Below are positions 21,801 to 34,410 of a DNA stretch of 64,000 bases, piece after piece (positions within the stretch are counted from its first letter, which is position 1; each line of letters starts with the position of its first letter). A program made the translations under genes and the position numbers. Origin of the DNA: Scilla litardierei (taxonomy: Eukaryota; Streptophyta; Magnoliopsida; Asparagales; Asparagaceae); the NCBI GenBank assembly GCA_030789695.1, contig CM061140.1, forward strand, positions 84,196,422-84,260,421, written 5' to 3'. The notes beneath the pieces are model-generated. The model had not been told where the DNA came from and did no database searches. It was given only the letters and a program-made list of their open reading frames with translations.

Positions 21801-24650
21801 AACCCTAGCCACCCAAACCAGGGAATGGCACGGGCCGGGCCACATGCCCCCTCCCCCCCTCAAGACCTCTGGGGCAGGGCCAACCCTAGCCACCCAAACC
21901 AGAGAAGGGCACGGGCCGGGCCACGCGCCCGCTCCCCCCCTCAAGACCTCTGGGGCAGGGCCAACCCTAGCCACCCAAACCAGAGAAGGGCACGGGCCGG
22001 GCCACGCGCCCGCTCCCCCCCTCAAGACCTCTGGGGCAGGGCCAACCCTAGCCACCCAAACCAGAGAAGGGCACGGGCCGGGCCACGCGCCCGCTCCCCC
22101 CCTCAAGACCTCTGGGGCAGGGCCAACCCTAGCCACCCAAACCAGAGAAGGGCACGGGCCGGGCCACGCGCCCGCTCCCCCCCTCAAGACCTCTGGGGCA
22201 GGGCCAACCCTAGCCACCCAAACCAGAGAAGGGCACGGGCCGGGCCACGCGCCCGCTCCCCCCCTCAAGACCTCTGGGGCAGGGCCAACCCTAGCCACCC
22301 AAACCAGAGAAGGGCACGGGCCGGGCCACGCGCCCGCTCCCCCCCCTCAAGACCTCTGGGGCAGGGCCAACCCTAGCCACCCAAACCAGAGAAGGGCACG
22401 GGCCGGGCCACGCGCCCGCTCCCCCCCTCAAGACCTCTGGGGCAGGGCCAACCCTAGCCACCCAAACCAGAGAAGGGCACGGGCCGGGCCACGCGCCCGC
22501 TCCCCCCCTCAAGACCTCTGGGGCAGGGCCAACCCTAGCCACCCAAACCAGAGAAGGGCACGGGCCGGGCCACGCGCCTGCTCCCCCCCTCAAGACCTCT
22601 GGGGCAGGGCCAACCCTAGCCACCCAAACCAGAGAAGGGCACGGGCCGGGCCACGTGCCCCCTCCCCCCCTCAAGACCTCTGGGGCAGGGCCAACCCTAG
22701 CCACCCAAACCAGAGAAGGGCACGGGCCGGGCCACGCGCCCGCTCCCCCCCTCAAGACCTCTGGGGCAGGGCCAACCCTAGCCACCCAAACCAGAGAAGG
22801 GCACGGGCCGGGCCACGCGCCCGCGCCCCCCCTCAAGACCTCTTGGGCAGGGCCAACCCTAGCCACCCAAACCAGAGAAGGGCACGGGCCGGGCCACGCG
22901 CCCGCTCCCCCCCTCAAGACCTCTGCGGCAGGGCCAACCCTAGCCACCCAAACCAGAGAAGGGCACGGGCCGGGCCACGCGCCCGCTCCCCCCCTCAAGA
23001 CCTCTGGGGCAGGGCCAACCCTAGCCACCCAAACCATCGAAGGGCACGGGCCAGGCCACGTGCCCGCTCCCCCCCTCAAGACCTCTGGGGCAGGGCCAAC
23101 CCTAGCCACCCAAACCAGAGAAGGGCACGGGCCGGGCCACGCGCCCGCTCCCCCACTCAAGACCTCTGGGGCAGGGCCAACCCTAGCCACCCAAACCAGA
23201 GAAGGGCACGGGCCGGGCCACGTGCCCCCTCCCCCCCTCAAGACCTCTGGGGCAGGGCCAACCCTAGCCACCCAAACCAGAGAAGGGCATGGGCCGGGCC
23301 ACGTGCCCCCTCCCCCCCTCAAGACCTCTGGGGCAGGGCCAACCCAAGCCACCCAAACCAGAAAAGGGCATGGGCCGGGCCACGCGCCCGTTCCCCCCCT
23401 CAAGACCTCTGGGTCAGGGCCAACCCTAGCCACCCAAACCAGAGAAGGGCACGGGCCGGGCCACGCGCCTGCTCCCCCCTCAAGACCTCTGGGGCAGGGC
23501 CAACCCTAGCCACCCAAACCAGAGAAGGGCACGGGCCGGGCCACGCGCCTGCTCCCCCCTCAAGACCTCTGGGGCAGGGCCAACCCTAGCCACCCAAACC
23601 AGAGAAGGGCACGGGCCGGGCCACGCGCCCGTTCCCCCCCTCAAGACCTCTGGGGCAGGGCCAACCCTAGCCACCCAAACCAGAGAAGGGCACGGGCCGG
23701 GCCACGCGCCCGCTCCCCCACTCAAGACCTCTGGGGCAGGGCCAACCCTAGCCACCCAAACCAGGGAATGGCTCGGGCCGGGCCACATGCCCCCTCCCCC
23801 CCTCAAGACCTCTGGGGCAGGGCCAACCCTAGCCACCCAAACCAGAGAAGGGCACGGGCCGGGCCACGCGCCCGCTCCCCCCCTCAAGACCTCTGGGGCA
23901 GGGCCAACCCTAGCCACCCAAACCAGAGAAGGGCACGGGCCGGGCCACGCGCCCGCTCCCCCCCTCAAGACCTCTGGGGCAGGGCCAACCGTAGCCACCC
24001 AAACCAGCGAAGGGCACGGGCCGGGCCACGCGCCCGCTCCCCCCCTCAAGACCTCTGGGGCAGGGCCAACCCTAGCCACCCAAACCAGAGAAGGGCACGG
24101 GCCGGGCCACGCGCCCGCGCCCCCCCTCAAGTCCTCTTGGGCAGGGCCAACCCTAGCCACCCAAACCAGAGAAGGGCACCGGCCGGGCCACGCGCCCGCT
24201 CCCCCCCTCAAGACCTCTGGGGCAGGGCCAACCGTAGCCACCCAAACCAGCGAAGGGCACGGGCCGGGCCACGCGCCCGCTCCCCCCCTCAAGACCTCTG
24301 GGGCAGGGCCAACCCTAGCCACCCAAACCAGAGAAGGGCACGGGCCGGGCCACGCGCCCGCTCCCCCACTCAAGACCTCTGGGGCAGGGCCAACCCTAGC
24401 CACCCAAACCAGAGAAGGGCACGGGCCGGGCCACGCGCCCGCTCCCCCACTCAAGACCTCTGGGGCAGGGCCAACCCTAGCCACCCAAACCAGGGAATGG
24501 CACGGGCCGGGCCACATGCCCCCTCCCCCCCTCAAGACCTCTGGGGCAGGGCCAACCCTAGCCACCCAAACCAGAGAAGGGCATGGGCCGGGCCACGCGC
24601 CCGTTCCCCCCCTCAAGACCTCTGGGGCAGGGCCAACCCTAGCCACCCAA
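18900..24650. repeat. 1.8-1.9 kb higher-order repeat, three successive copies
   Basis: The same order of variant monomers recurs with shifts of about 1,782 and 1,943 bp (22 and 24 monomers). For example CTGGGTCAGGGCC is at 21471 and 23414, a 1,943-bp shift. Each unit contains the runs CGCGCCCGCGCC, CTGCGGCAGGG, the CACGTG pair and the CCCGTT/CCTGCT pair in the same order. Copies differ by substitutions and by numbers of plain monomers. Confidence 0.75.
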
Positions 24651-25015
24651 ACCAGAGAAGGGCACGGGCCGGGCCACGCGCCTGCTCCCCCCTCAAGACC
24701 TCTGGGGCAGGGCCAACCCTAGCCACCCAAACCAGAGAAGGGCACGGGCCGGGCCACGCGCCCGTTCCCCCCCTCAAGACCTCTGGGGCAGGGCCAACCC
24801 TAGCCACCCAAACCAGAGAAGGTCACGGGCCGGGCCACGCGCCTGCTCCCCCCTCAAGACCTCTGGGGCAGGGCCAACCCTAGCCACCCAAACCAGAGAA
24901 GGGCACGGGCCGGGCCACGCGCCCGTTCCCCCCCTCAAGACCTCTGGGGCAGGGCCAACCCTAGCCACCCAAACCAGAGAAGGGCACGGGCCGGGCCACG
25001 CGCCTGCTCCCCCCT
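24590..25015. repeat. 161-bp dimeric higher-order repeat, block 3
   Basis: Three rounds of the CCCGTT / CCTGCT pair with 161-bp spacing. One member has GGTCACGG (24821) instead of GGGCACGG, and this marker reappears at 27731 in the duplicated copy. Confidence 0.88.
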
Positions 25016-28000
25016 CAAGACCTCTGGGGCAGGGCCAACCCTAGCCACCCAAACCAGAGAAGGGCACGGGCCGGGCCACGTGCCCCCTCCCCCCCCTCAA
25101 GACCTCTGGGGCAGGGCCAACCCTAGCCACCCAAACCAGCGAAGGGCACGGGCCAGGCCACGTGCCCGCTCCCCCCCTCAAGACCTCTGGGGCAGGGCCA
25201 ACCCTAGCCACCCAAACCAGAGAAGGGCACGGGCCGGGCCACGCGCCCGCTCCCCCACTCAAGACCTCTGGGGCAGGGCCAACCCTAGCCACCCAAACCA
25301 GAGAAGGGCACGGGCCGGGCCACGTGCCCCCTCCCCCCCTCAAGACCTCTGGGGCAGGGCCAACCCTAGCCACCCAAACCAGAGAAGGGCATGGGCCGGG
25401 CCACGTGCCCCCTCCCCCCCTCAAGACCTCTTGGGCAGGGCCAACCCTAGCCACCCAAAACCAGAGAAGGGCACGGGCCGGGCCACGCGCCCGCTCCCCC
25501 CCTCAAGACCTCTGGGGCAGGGCCAATCATAGCCTCCCAAACCAGAGAAGGGCACGGGCCGGGCCACGCGCCTGCTCCCCCCTCAAGACCTCTGGGGCAG
25601 GGCCAACCCTAGCCACCCAAACCAGAGAAGGGCACGGGCCGGGCCACGCGCCCGTTCCCCCCCTCAAGACCTCTGGGGCAGGGCCAACCCTAGCCACCCA
25701 AACCAGAGAAGGGCACGGGCCGGGCCACGCGCCTGCTCCCCCCTCAAGACCTCTGGGGCAGGGCCAACCCTAGCCACCCAAACCAGAGAAGGGCACGGGC
25801 CGGGCCACGTGCCCCCTCCCCCCCTCAAGACCTCTGGGGCAGGGCCAACCCTAGCCACCCAAACCAGAGAAGGGCACGGGCCGGGCCACGCGCCTGCTCC
25901 CCCCCTCAAGACCTCTGGGGCAGGGCCAACCCTAGCCACCCAAACCAGAGAAGGGCACGGGCCGGGCCACACGCCCGCGCCCCCCCTCAAGACCTCTTGG
26001 GCAGGGCCAACCCTAGCCACCCAAACCAGAGAAGGGCACGGGCCGGGCCACGTGCCCGCTCCCCCCCCTCAAGACCTCTGCGGCAGGGCCAACCCTAGCC
26101 ACCCAAACCAGAGAAGGGCACGGGCCGGGCCACTCGCCCGCTCCCCCCCTCAAGACCTCTTGGGCAGGGCCAACCCTAGCCACCCAAACCAGAGAAGGGC
26201 ACGGGCCAGGCCACGCGCCCGCTCCCCCCCTCAAGACCTCTGGGGCAGGGCCAACCCTAGCCACCCAAACCAGAGAAGGGCACGGGCCAGGCCACGCGAC
26301 CGCTCCCCCACTCAAGACCTCTGGGGCAGGGCCAACCCTAGCCACCCAAACCAGAGAAGGGCACCGGCTGGGCCACGCACCCGCTCCCCCCCTCAAGACC
26401 TCTGGGGCAGGGCCAACCCTAGCCACCCAAACCAGGGAAGGGCACGGGCCGGGCCACGTGCCCCCTCCCCCCCTCAAGACCTCTGGGGCAGGGCCTACCC
26501 TAGCCACCCAAACCAGAGAAGGGCATGGGCCGGGCCACGTGCCCCCTCCCCCCTCAAGACCTCTGGGGCAGGGCCAACCCTAGCCACCCAAACCAGAGAA
26601 GGGCATGGGCCGGGCCACGTGCCCGCTCCCCCCCTCAAGACCTCTGGGGCAGGGCCAACCCTAGCCACCCAAACCAGAGAAGGGCACGGGCCGGGCCACG
26701 CGCCCGCGCCCCCCCTCAAGACCTCTGGGGCAGGGCCAACCCTAGCCACCCAAACCAGAGAAGGGCACGGGCCGGGCCACGCGCCCGTTCCCCCCCTCAA
26801 GACCTCTGGGGCAGGGCCAACCCTAGCCACCCAAACCAGAGAAGGGCACGGGCCGGGCCACGCGCCCGCTCCCCTCTCAAGACCTCTGGGGCAGGGCCAA
26901 CCCTAGCCACCCAAACCAGCGAAGGGCACGGGCCGGGCCACGCACCCGTTCCCCCCCTCAAGACCTCTGGGGCAGGGCCAACCCTAGCCACCCAAACCAG
27001 AGAAGGGCACGGGCCGGGCCACGCGACCGCTCCCCCACTCAAGACCTCTGGGGCAGGGCCAACCCTAGCCACCCAAACCAGAGAAGGGCACAGGCCGGGC
27101 CACGCACCCGCTCCCCCCCTCAAGACCTCTGGGGCAGGGCCAACCCTAGCCACCCAAACCAGGGAATGGCACGGGCCGGGCCACGTGCCCCCTCCCCCCT
27201 CAAGACCTCTGGGGCAGGGCCTACCCTAGCCACCCAAACCAGAGAAGGGCATGGGCCGGGCCACGTGCCCCCTCCCCCCTCAAGACCTCTGGGGCAGGGC
27301 CAACCCTAGCCACCCAAACCAGAGAAGGGCAGGGGCCGGGCCACGCGCCCGTTCCCCCCCTCAAGACCTCTGGGGCAGGGCCAACCCTAGCCACCCAAAC
27401 CAGAGAAGGGCACGGGCCGGGCCACGCGCCCGTTCCCCCCCTCAAGACCTCTGGGGCAGGGCCAACCCAAGCCACCCAAACCAGAGAAGGGCACGGGCCG
27501 GGCCACGCGCCCGCTCCCCCCCTCAAGACCTCTGGGGCAGGGCCAACCCTAGCCACCCAAACCAGAGAAGGGCACGGGCCGGGCCACGCGCCTGCTCCCC
27601 CCTCAAGACCTCTGGGGCAGGGCCAACCCTAGCCACCCAAACCAGAGAAGGGCACGGGCCGGGCCACGCGCCCGTTCCCCCCCTCAAGACCTCTGGGGCA
27701 GGGCCAACCCTAGCCACCCAAACCAGAGAAGGTCACGGGCCGGGCCACGCGCCTGCTCCCCCCCTCAAGACCTCTGGGGCAGGGCCAACCCTAGCCACCC
27801 AAACCAGAGAAGGGCACGGGCCGGGCCACGCGCCCGTTCCCCCCCTCAAGACCTCTGGGGCAGGGCCAACCCTAGCCACCCAAACCAGAGAAGGGCACGG
27901 GCCGGGCCACGCGCCTGCTCCCCCCTCAAGACCTCTGGGGCAGGGCCAACCCTAGCCACCCAAACCAGAGAAGGGCACGGGCCGGGCCACGTGCCCCCTC

Positions 28001-29950
28001 CCCCCCCTCAAGACCTCTGGGGCAGGGCCAACCCTAGCCACCCAAACCAGCGAAGGGCACGGGCCAGGCCACGTGCCCGCTCCCCCCCTCAAGACCTCTG
28101 GGGCAGGGCCAACCCTAGCCACCCAAACCAGAGAAGGGCACGGGCCGGGCCACGCGCCCGCTCCCCCACTCAAGACCTCTGGGGCAGGGCCAACCCTAGC
28201 CACCCAAACCAGAGAAGGGCACGGGCCGGGCCACGTGCCCCCTCCCCCCCTCAAGACCTCTGGGGCAGGGCCAACCCTAGCCACCCAAACCAGAGAAGGG
28301 CATGGGCCGGGCCACGTGCCCCCTCCCCCCCTCAAGACCTCTTGGGCAGGGCCAACCCTAGCCACCCAAAACCAGAGAAGGGCACGGGCCGGGCCACGCG
28401 CCCGCTCCCCCCCTCAAGACCTCTGGGGCAGGGCCAATCATAGCCTCCCAAACCAGAGAAGGGCACGGGCCGGGCCACGCGCCTGCTCCCCCCTCAAGAC
28501 CTCTGGGGCAGGGCCAACCCTAGCCACCCAAACCAGAGAAGGGCACGGGCCGGGCCACGCGCCCGTTCCCCCCCTCAAGCCCGCTCCCCCCCCCCTCAAG
28601 ACCTCTGGGGCAGGGCCAACCCTAGCCACCCAAACCAGAGAAGGGCACGGGCCGGGCCACACGCCCGCGCCCCCCCTCAAGACCTCTTGGGCAGGGCCAA
28701 CCCTAGCCACCCAAACCAGAGAAGGGCACGGGCCGGGCCACGTGCCCGCTCCCCCCCTCAAGACCTCTGCGGCAGGGCCAACCCTAGCCACCCAAACCAG
28801 AGAAGGGCACGGGCCGGGCCACTCGCCCGCTCCCCCCCTCAAGACCTCTTGGGCAGGGCCAACCCTAGCCACCCAAACCAGAGAAGGGCACGGGCCAGGC
28901 CACGCGCCCGCTCCCCCCCTCAAGACCTCTGGGGCAGGGCCAACCCTAGCCACCCAAACCAGAGAAGGGCACGGGCCAGGCCACGCGACCGCTCCCCCAC
29001 TCAAGACCTCTGGGGCAGGGCCAACCCTAGCCACCCAAACCAGAGAAGGGCACCGGCTGGGCCACGCACCCGCTCCCCCCCTCAAGACCTCTGGGGCAGG
29101 GCCAACCCTAGCCACCCAAACCAGGGAAGGGCACGGGCCGGGCCACGTGCCCCCTCCCCCCCTCAAGACCTCTGGGGCAGGGCCTACCCTAGCCACCCAA
29201 ACCAGAGAAGGGCATGGGCCGGGCCACGTGCCCCCTCCCCCCTCAAGACCTCTGGGGCAGGGCCAACCCTAGCCACCCAAACCAGAGAAGGGCAAGGGCC
29301 GGGCCACGTGCCCGCTCCCCCCCTCAAGACCTCTGGGGCAGGGCCAACCCTAGCCACCCAAACCAGAGAAGGGCACGGGCCGGGCCACGCGCCCGCGCCC
29401 CCCCTCAAGACCTCTGGGGCAGGGCCAACCCTAGCCACCCAAACCAGAGAAGGGCACGGGCCGGGCCACGCGCCCGTTCCCCCCCTCAAGACCTCTGGGG
29501 CAGGGCCAACCCTAGCCACCCAAACCAGAGAAGGGCACGGGCCGGGCCACTCGCCCGCTCCCCCTCTCAAGACCTCTGGGGCAGGGCCAACCCTAGCCAC
29601 CCAAACCAGAGAAGGGCACGGGCCGGGCCACGCGCCCGCTCCCCCCCTCAAGACCTCTGGGGCAGGGCCAACCCTAGCCACCCAAACCAGGGAAGGGCAC
29701 GGGCCGGGCCACGCGACCGCTCCCCCACTCAAGACCTCTGGGGCAGGGCCAACCCTAGCCACCCAAACCAGAGAAGGGCACAGGCCGGGCCACGCACCCG
29801 CTCCCCCCCTCAAGACCTCTGGGGCAGGGCCAACCCTAGCCACCCAAACCAGGGAATGGCACGGGCCGGGCCACGTGCCCCCTCCCCCCCTCAAGACCTC
29901 TGGGGCAGGGCCTACCCTAGCCACCCAAACCAGAGAAGGGCATGGGCCGG
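24810..29950. repeat. 2.9 kb tandem segmental duplication within the satellite
   Basis: Rare markers repeat with a 2,911-bp shift: GGTCACGG at 24821 and 27731, and CCAATCATAGCC at 25523 and 28434. To the right of a hybrid monomer at 28570-28595 the shift drops to 2,690 bp (ACGCCCGCGCC at 25971 and 28661). The second copy has therefore lost about 221 bp exactly at that hybrid. Confidence 0.85.
28565..28600. repeat. Hybrid monomer at a deletion breakpoint
   Basis: A CCCGTTCCCCCCCTCAAG segment runs straight into CCCGCT followed by a 10-C run and TCAAG, so the monomer has two tails. It coincides with the point where the 2,911-bp register changes to 2,690 bp. Confidence 0.8.
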
Positions 29951-31964
29951 GCCACGTGCCCCCTCCCCCCTCAAGACCTCTGGGGCAGGGCCAACCCTAG
30001 CCACCCAAACCAGAGAAGGGCAGGGGCCGGGCCACGCGCCCGTTCCCCCCCCTCAAGACCTCTGGGGCAGGGCCAACCCTAGCCACCCAAACCAGAGAAG
30101 GGCACGGGCCGGGCCACGCGCCCGTTCCCCCCCTCAAGACCTCTGGGGCAGGGCCAACCCAAGCCACCCAAACCAGAGAAGGGCACGGGCCGGGCCACGC
30201 GCCTGCTCCCCTCTCAAGACCTCTGGGGCAGGGCCAACCCTAGCCACCCAAACCAGAGAAGGGCACGGGCCGGGCCACGCGCCCGTTCCCCCCCTCAAGA
30301 CCTCTGGGGCAGGGCCAACCCTAGCCACCCAAACCAGAGAAGGGCACGGGCCGGGCCACGCGCCTGCTCCCCCCTCAAGACCTCTGGGGCAGGGCCAACC
30401 CTAGCCACCCAAACCAGAGAAGGGCACGGGCCGGGCCACGTGCCCCCCTCCCCCCCTCAAGACCTCTGGGGCAGGGCCAACCCTAGCCACCCAAACCAGA
30501 GAAGGGCACGGGCCAGGCCACGCGCCCGCTCCCCCACTCAAGACCTCTGGGGCAGGGCCAACCCTAGCCACCCAAACCAGAGAAGGGCACAGGCCGGGCC
30601 ACGCCCCCGCTCCCCCCCTCAAGACCTCTGGGGCAGGGCCAACCCTAGCCACCCAAACCAGGGAATGGCACGGGCCGGGCCACGTGCCCCCTCCCCCCCC
30701 TCAAGACCTCTGGGGCAGGGCCTACCCTAGCCACCCAAACCAGAGAAGGGCATGGGCCGGGCCACGTGCCCCCTCCCCCCTCAAGACCTCTGGGGCAGGG
30801 CCAACCCTAGCCACCCAAACCAGAGAAGGGCACGGGCCGGGCCACGCGCCCGCTCCCCCACTCAAGACCTCTGGGGCAGGGCCAACCCTAGCCACCCAAA
30901 CCAGAGAAGGGCACGGGCCGGGCCACGCGCCCGTTCCCCCCCTCAAGACCTCTGGGGCAGGGCCAACCCAAGCCACCCAAACCAGAGAAGGGCATGGGTC
31001 GGGCCACGCGCCTGCTCCCCTCTCAAGACCTCTGGGGCAGGGCCAACCCTAGCCACCCAAACCAGAGAAGGGCACGGGCCGGGCCACGCGCCCGTTCCCC
31101 CCCTCAAGACCTCTGGGGCAGGGCCAACCCTAGCCACCCAAACCAGAGAAGGGCACGGGCCGGGCCACGCGCCTGCTCCCCCCTCAAGACCTCTGGGGCA
31201 GGGCCAACCCTAGCCACCCAAACCAGAGAAGGGCACGGGCCGGGCCACGTGCCCCCTCCCCCCCTCAAGACCTCTGGGGCAGGGCCAACCCTAGCCACCC
31301 AAACCTGAGAAGGGCACGGGCCGGGCCACGTGCCCGCTCCCCCCCTCAAGACCTCTGGGGCAGGGCCAACCCTAGCCACCCAAACCAGAGAAGGGCACGG
31401 GCCGGGCCACGCGCCCGCGCCCCCTCTCAAGACCTCTTGGGCAGGGCCAACCCTAGCCACCCAAACGAGAGAAGGGCACGGGCCGGGCCACGCGCCCGCT
31501 CCCCCCCTCAAGACCTCTGCGGCAGGGCCAACCCTAGCCACCCAAACCAGAGAAGGGCACGGGCCGGGCCACGCGCCCGCTCCCCCCCTCAAGACCTCTG
31601 GGGCAGGGCCAACCTTAGCCACCCAAACCAGCGAAGGGCACGGGCCCGGCCACGCGCCCGCTCCCCCCCTCAAGACCTCTGGGGCACGGCCAACCCTAGC
31701 CACCCAAACCAGAGAAGGGCACGGGCCGGGCCACGCACCCGCTCCCCCCCTCAAGACCTCTGGGGCAGGGCCAACCCTAGCCACCCAAACCAGGGAATGG
31801 CACGGGCCGGGCCACGTGCCCCCTCCCCCCCTCAAGACCTCTGGGGCAGGGCCTACCCTAGCCACCCAAACCAGAGAAGGGCATGGGCCGGGCCACGTGC
31901 CCCCTCCCCCCTCAAGACCTCTGGGGCAGGGCCAACCCTAGCCACCCAAACCAGAGAAGGGCAA

Positions 31965-32012
31965 GGGCCGGGCCACGCGCCCGTTTGGGGCCCCCCTCAA
32001 GACTTCTGGGGC
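31965..32012. repeat. Aberrant monomer with TGGGG insertion
   Basis: In place of the C-run this monomer reads CCCGTTTGGGGCCCCCCTC, followed by AAGACTTCTGG. The neighbours are normal. The same neighbourhood near 34930-34960 (also with AAGACTTCTGG) lacks the insertion, so it arose after that block was copied, or is an assembly error. Confidence 0.75.
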
Positions 32013-33139
32013 AGGGCCAACCCTAGCCACCCAAACCAGAGAAGGGCACGGGCCGGGCCACGCGCCTGCTCCCCCCTCAAGACCTCTGGGGGCAGGGCCA
32101 ACCCTAGCCACCCAAACCAGAGAAGGGTACGGGCCGGGCCACGCGCCCGTTCCCCCCCTCAAGACCTCTGGGGCAGGGCCAACCCTAGCCACCCAAACCA
32201 GAGAAGGGCACGGGCCGGGCCACGCGCCTGCTCCCCCCTCAAGACCTCTGGGGCAGGGCCAACCCTAGCCACCCAAACCAGAGAAGGGCACGGGCCGGGC
32301 CACGTGCCCCCTCCCCCCCTCAAGACCTCTGGGGCAGGGCCAACCCTAGCCACCCAAACCAGAGAAGGGCACGGGGTGGGCCACGCGCCCGCTCCCCCCC
32401 TCAAGACCTCTGGGGTATGGCCAACCCTAGCCACCCAAACCAGAGAAGGGCACGGGCCGGGCCACGCGCCTGCTCCCCCCCTCAAGACCTCTTGGGCAGG
32501 GCCAACCCTAGCCACCCAAACCAGAGAAGGGCACGGGCCGGGCCACGCGCCCGCTCCCCCCCTCAAGACCTCTGCGGCAGGGCCAACCCTAGCCACCCAA
32601 ACCAGAGAAGGGCACGGGCCGGGCCACGCGCCCGCTCCCCCCCTCAAGACCTCTGGGGCAGGGACAACCCTAGCCACCCAAACCAGGGAAGGGCACGGGC
32701 CGGGCCACGCGCCCGCTCCCGCCCTCAAGACCTCTGGGGCAGGGCCAACCCTAGCCACCCAAACCAGAGAAGGGCATGGGCCGGGCCACGCGCCCGCACC
32801 CCCCCTCAAGACCTCTGGGGCAGGGCCAACCCTAGCCACCCAAACCAGAGAAGGGCACGGGCCGGGCCACGCGCCCGCTCCCCCCCTCAAGACCTCTGGG
32901 GCAGGGCCAACCCTAGCCTCCCAAACCAGAGAGGGGCACGGGCCGGGCCACGCGCCCGCTCCCCCCCTCAAGACCTCTGGGGCTGGGACAACCCTAGCCA
33001 CCCAAACCAGAGAAGGGCACGGGCCGGGCCACGCGCCCGCTCCCCCCTCAAGACCTCTGGGGCAGGGCCAACCCTAGCCACCCAAACCAGAGAAGGGCAC
33101 AGGCTAGGCCACGCGCCCGCTCCCCCCCTCAAGACCTCT

Positions 33140-34410
33140 GGGCAGGGCCAACCCTAGCCCAACCCTAGCCACCCAATCCAGAGAAGGACACGGGCCGGGC
33201 CACGCGCCCGCTCCCCCCCTTAAGACCTCTGGGGCAGGGCCAACCCTAGCCACCCAAACCAGAGAAGGGCACGGGCTGGGCCACGCGCCCGCTCCCCCCC
33301 TCAAGACCTCTGGGCAGGGCCAACCCTAGCCCAACCCTAGCCACACAATCCAGAGAAGGACACGGGCCGGGCCACGCGCCCGCTCCCCCCCTTCAAGACC
33401 TCTGGGGCAGGGCCAACCCTAGCCACCCAAACCAGAGAAGGGCACGGGCCGGGCCACGCGCCCGCTCCCCCACTCAAGACCTCTGGGGCAGGGCCAACCC
33501 TAGCCACCCAAACCAGGGAATGGCACGGGCCGGGCCACGTGCCCCCTCCCCCCTCAAGACCTCTGGGGCAGGGCCAACCCTAGCCACCCAAACCAGAGAA
33601 GGGTATGGGCCGGGCCACGTGCCCGCTCCCCCCCTCAAGACCTCTGGGGCAGGGCCAACCCTAGCCACCCAAACCAGAGAAGGGCACGGGCCAGGCCACG
33701 CGCCCGCATCCACCCTCAAGACCTCTGGGGCAGGGCCAACCCTAGCCACCCAAACCAGAGAAGGGCACGGGCCGGGCCACGCGCCCGCTCCCCCCCCCCC
33801 TCAAGACCTCTGGGGAGGGCCAACCCTAGCCACCCAAACCAGAGACGGGCACGAGCCGGGCCACGCGCCCGCTCCCCGCCTCAAGACCTCTTGGGCAGGG
33901 CCAACCCTAGCCACCCAAACCAGAGAAGGGCACGGGCCGGGCCACGCGCCCGCTCCCCCCCTCAAGACCTCTGGGGCAGGGCCAACCCTAGCCACCCAAA
34001 CCAGCGAAGGGCATGGGCCGGGCCACGCGCCCGCACCCCCCCTCAAGACCTCTGGGGCAGGGCCAACCCTAGCCACCCAAACCAGAGAAGGGCACGGGCC
34101 GGGCCACGCGCCCGCTCCCCCCCTCAAGACCTCTGGGGCAGGGCCAACCCTAGCCTCCCAAACCAGAGAGGGGCACGGGCCGGGCCACGCGCCCGCTCCC
34201 CCCCTCAAGACCTCTGGGGCTGGGACAACCCTAGCCACCCAAACCAGAGAAGGGCACGGGCCGGGCCACGCGCCCGCTCCCCCCTCAAGACCTCTGGGGC
34301 AGGGCCAACCCTAGCCACCCAAACCAGAGAAGGGCACAGGCTAGGCCACGCGCCCGCTCCCCCCCTCAAGACCTCTGGGCAGGGCCAACCCTAGCCCAAC
34401 CCTAGCCACC
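33140..34410. repeat. Monomers with 11-bp duplication around AACCCTAG
   Basis: At 33151, 33323 and about 34388 the junction reads ACCCTAGCCCAACCCTAGCC, an 11-bp tandem duplication of the monomer start, in monomers that also have TCTGGGCAGGG (one G fewer). The first pair is 172 bp apart. Paired copies recur near 39490 and 39662, 53175 and 53350, and 55535 and 55710, making this a good marker for block copying. Confidence 0.85.
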
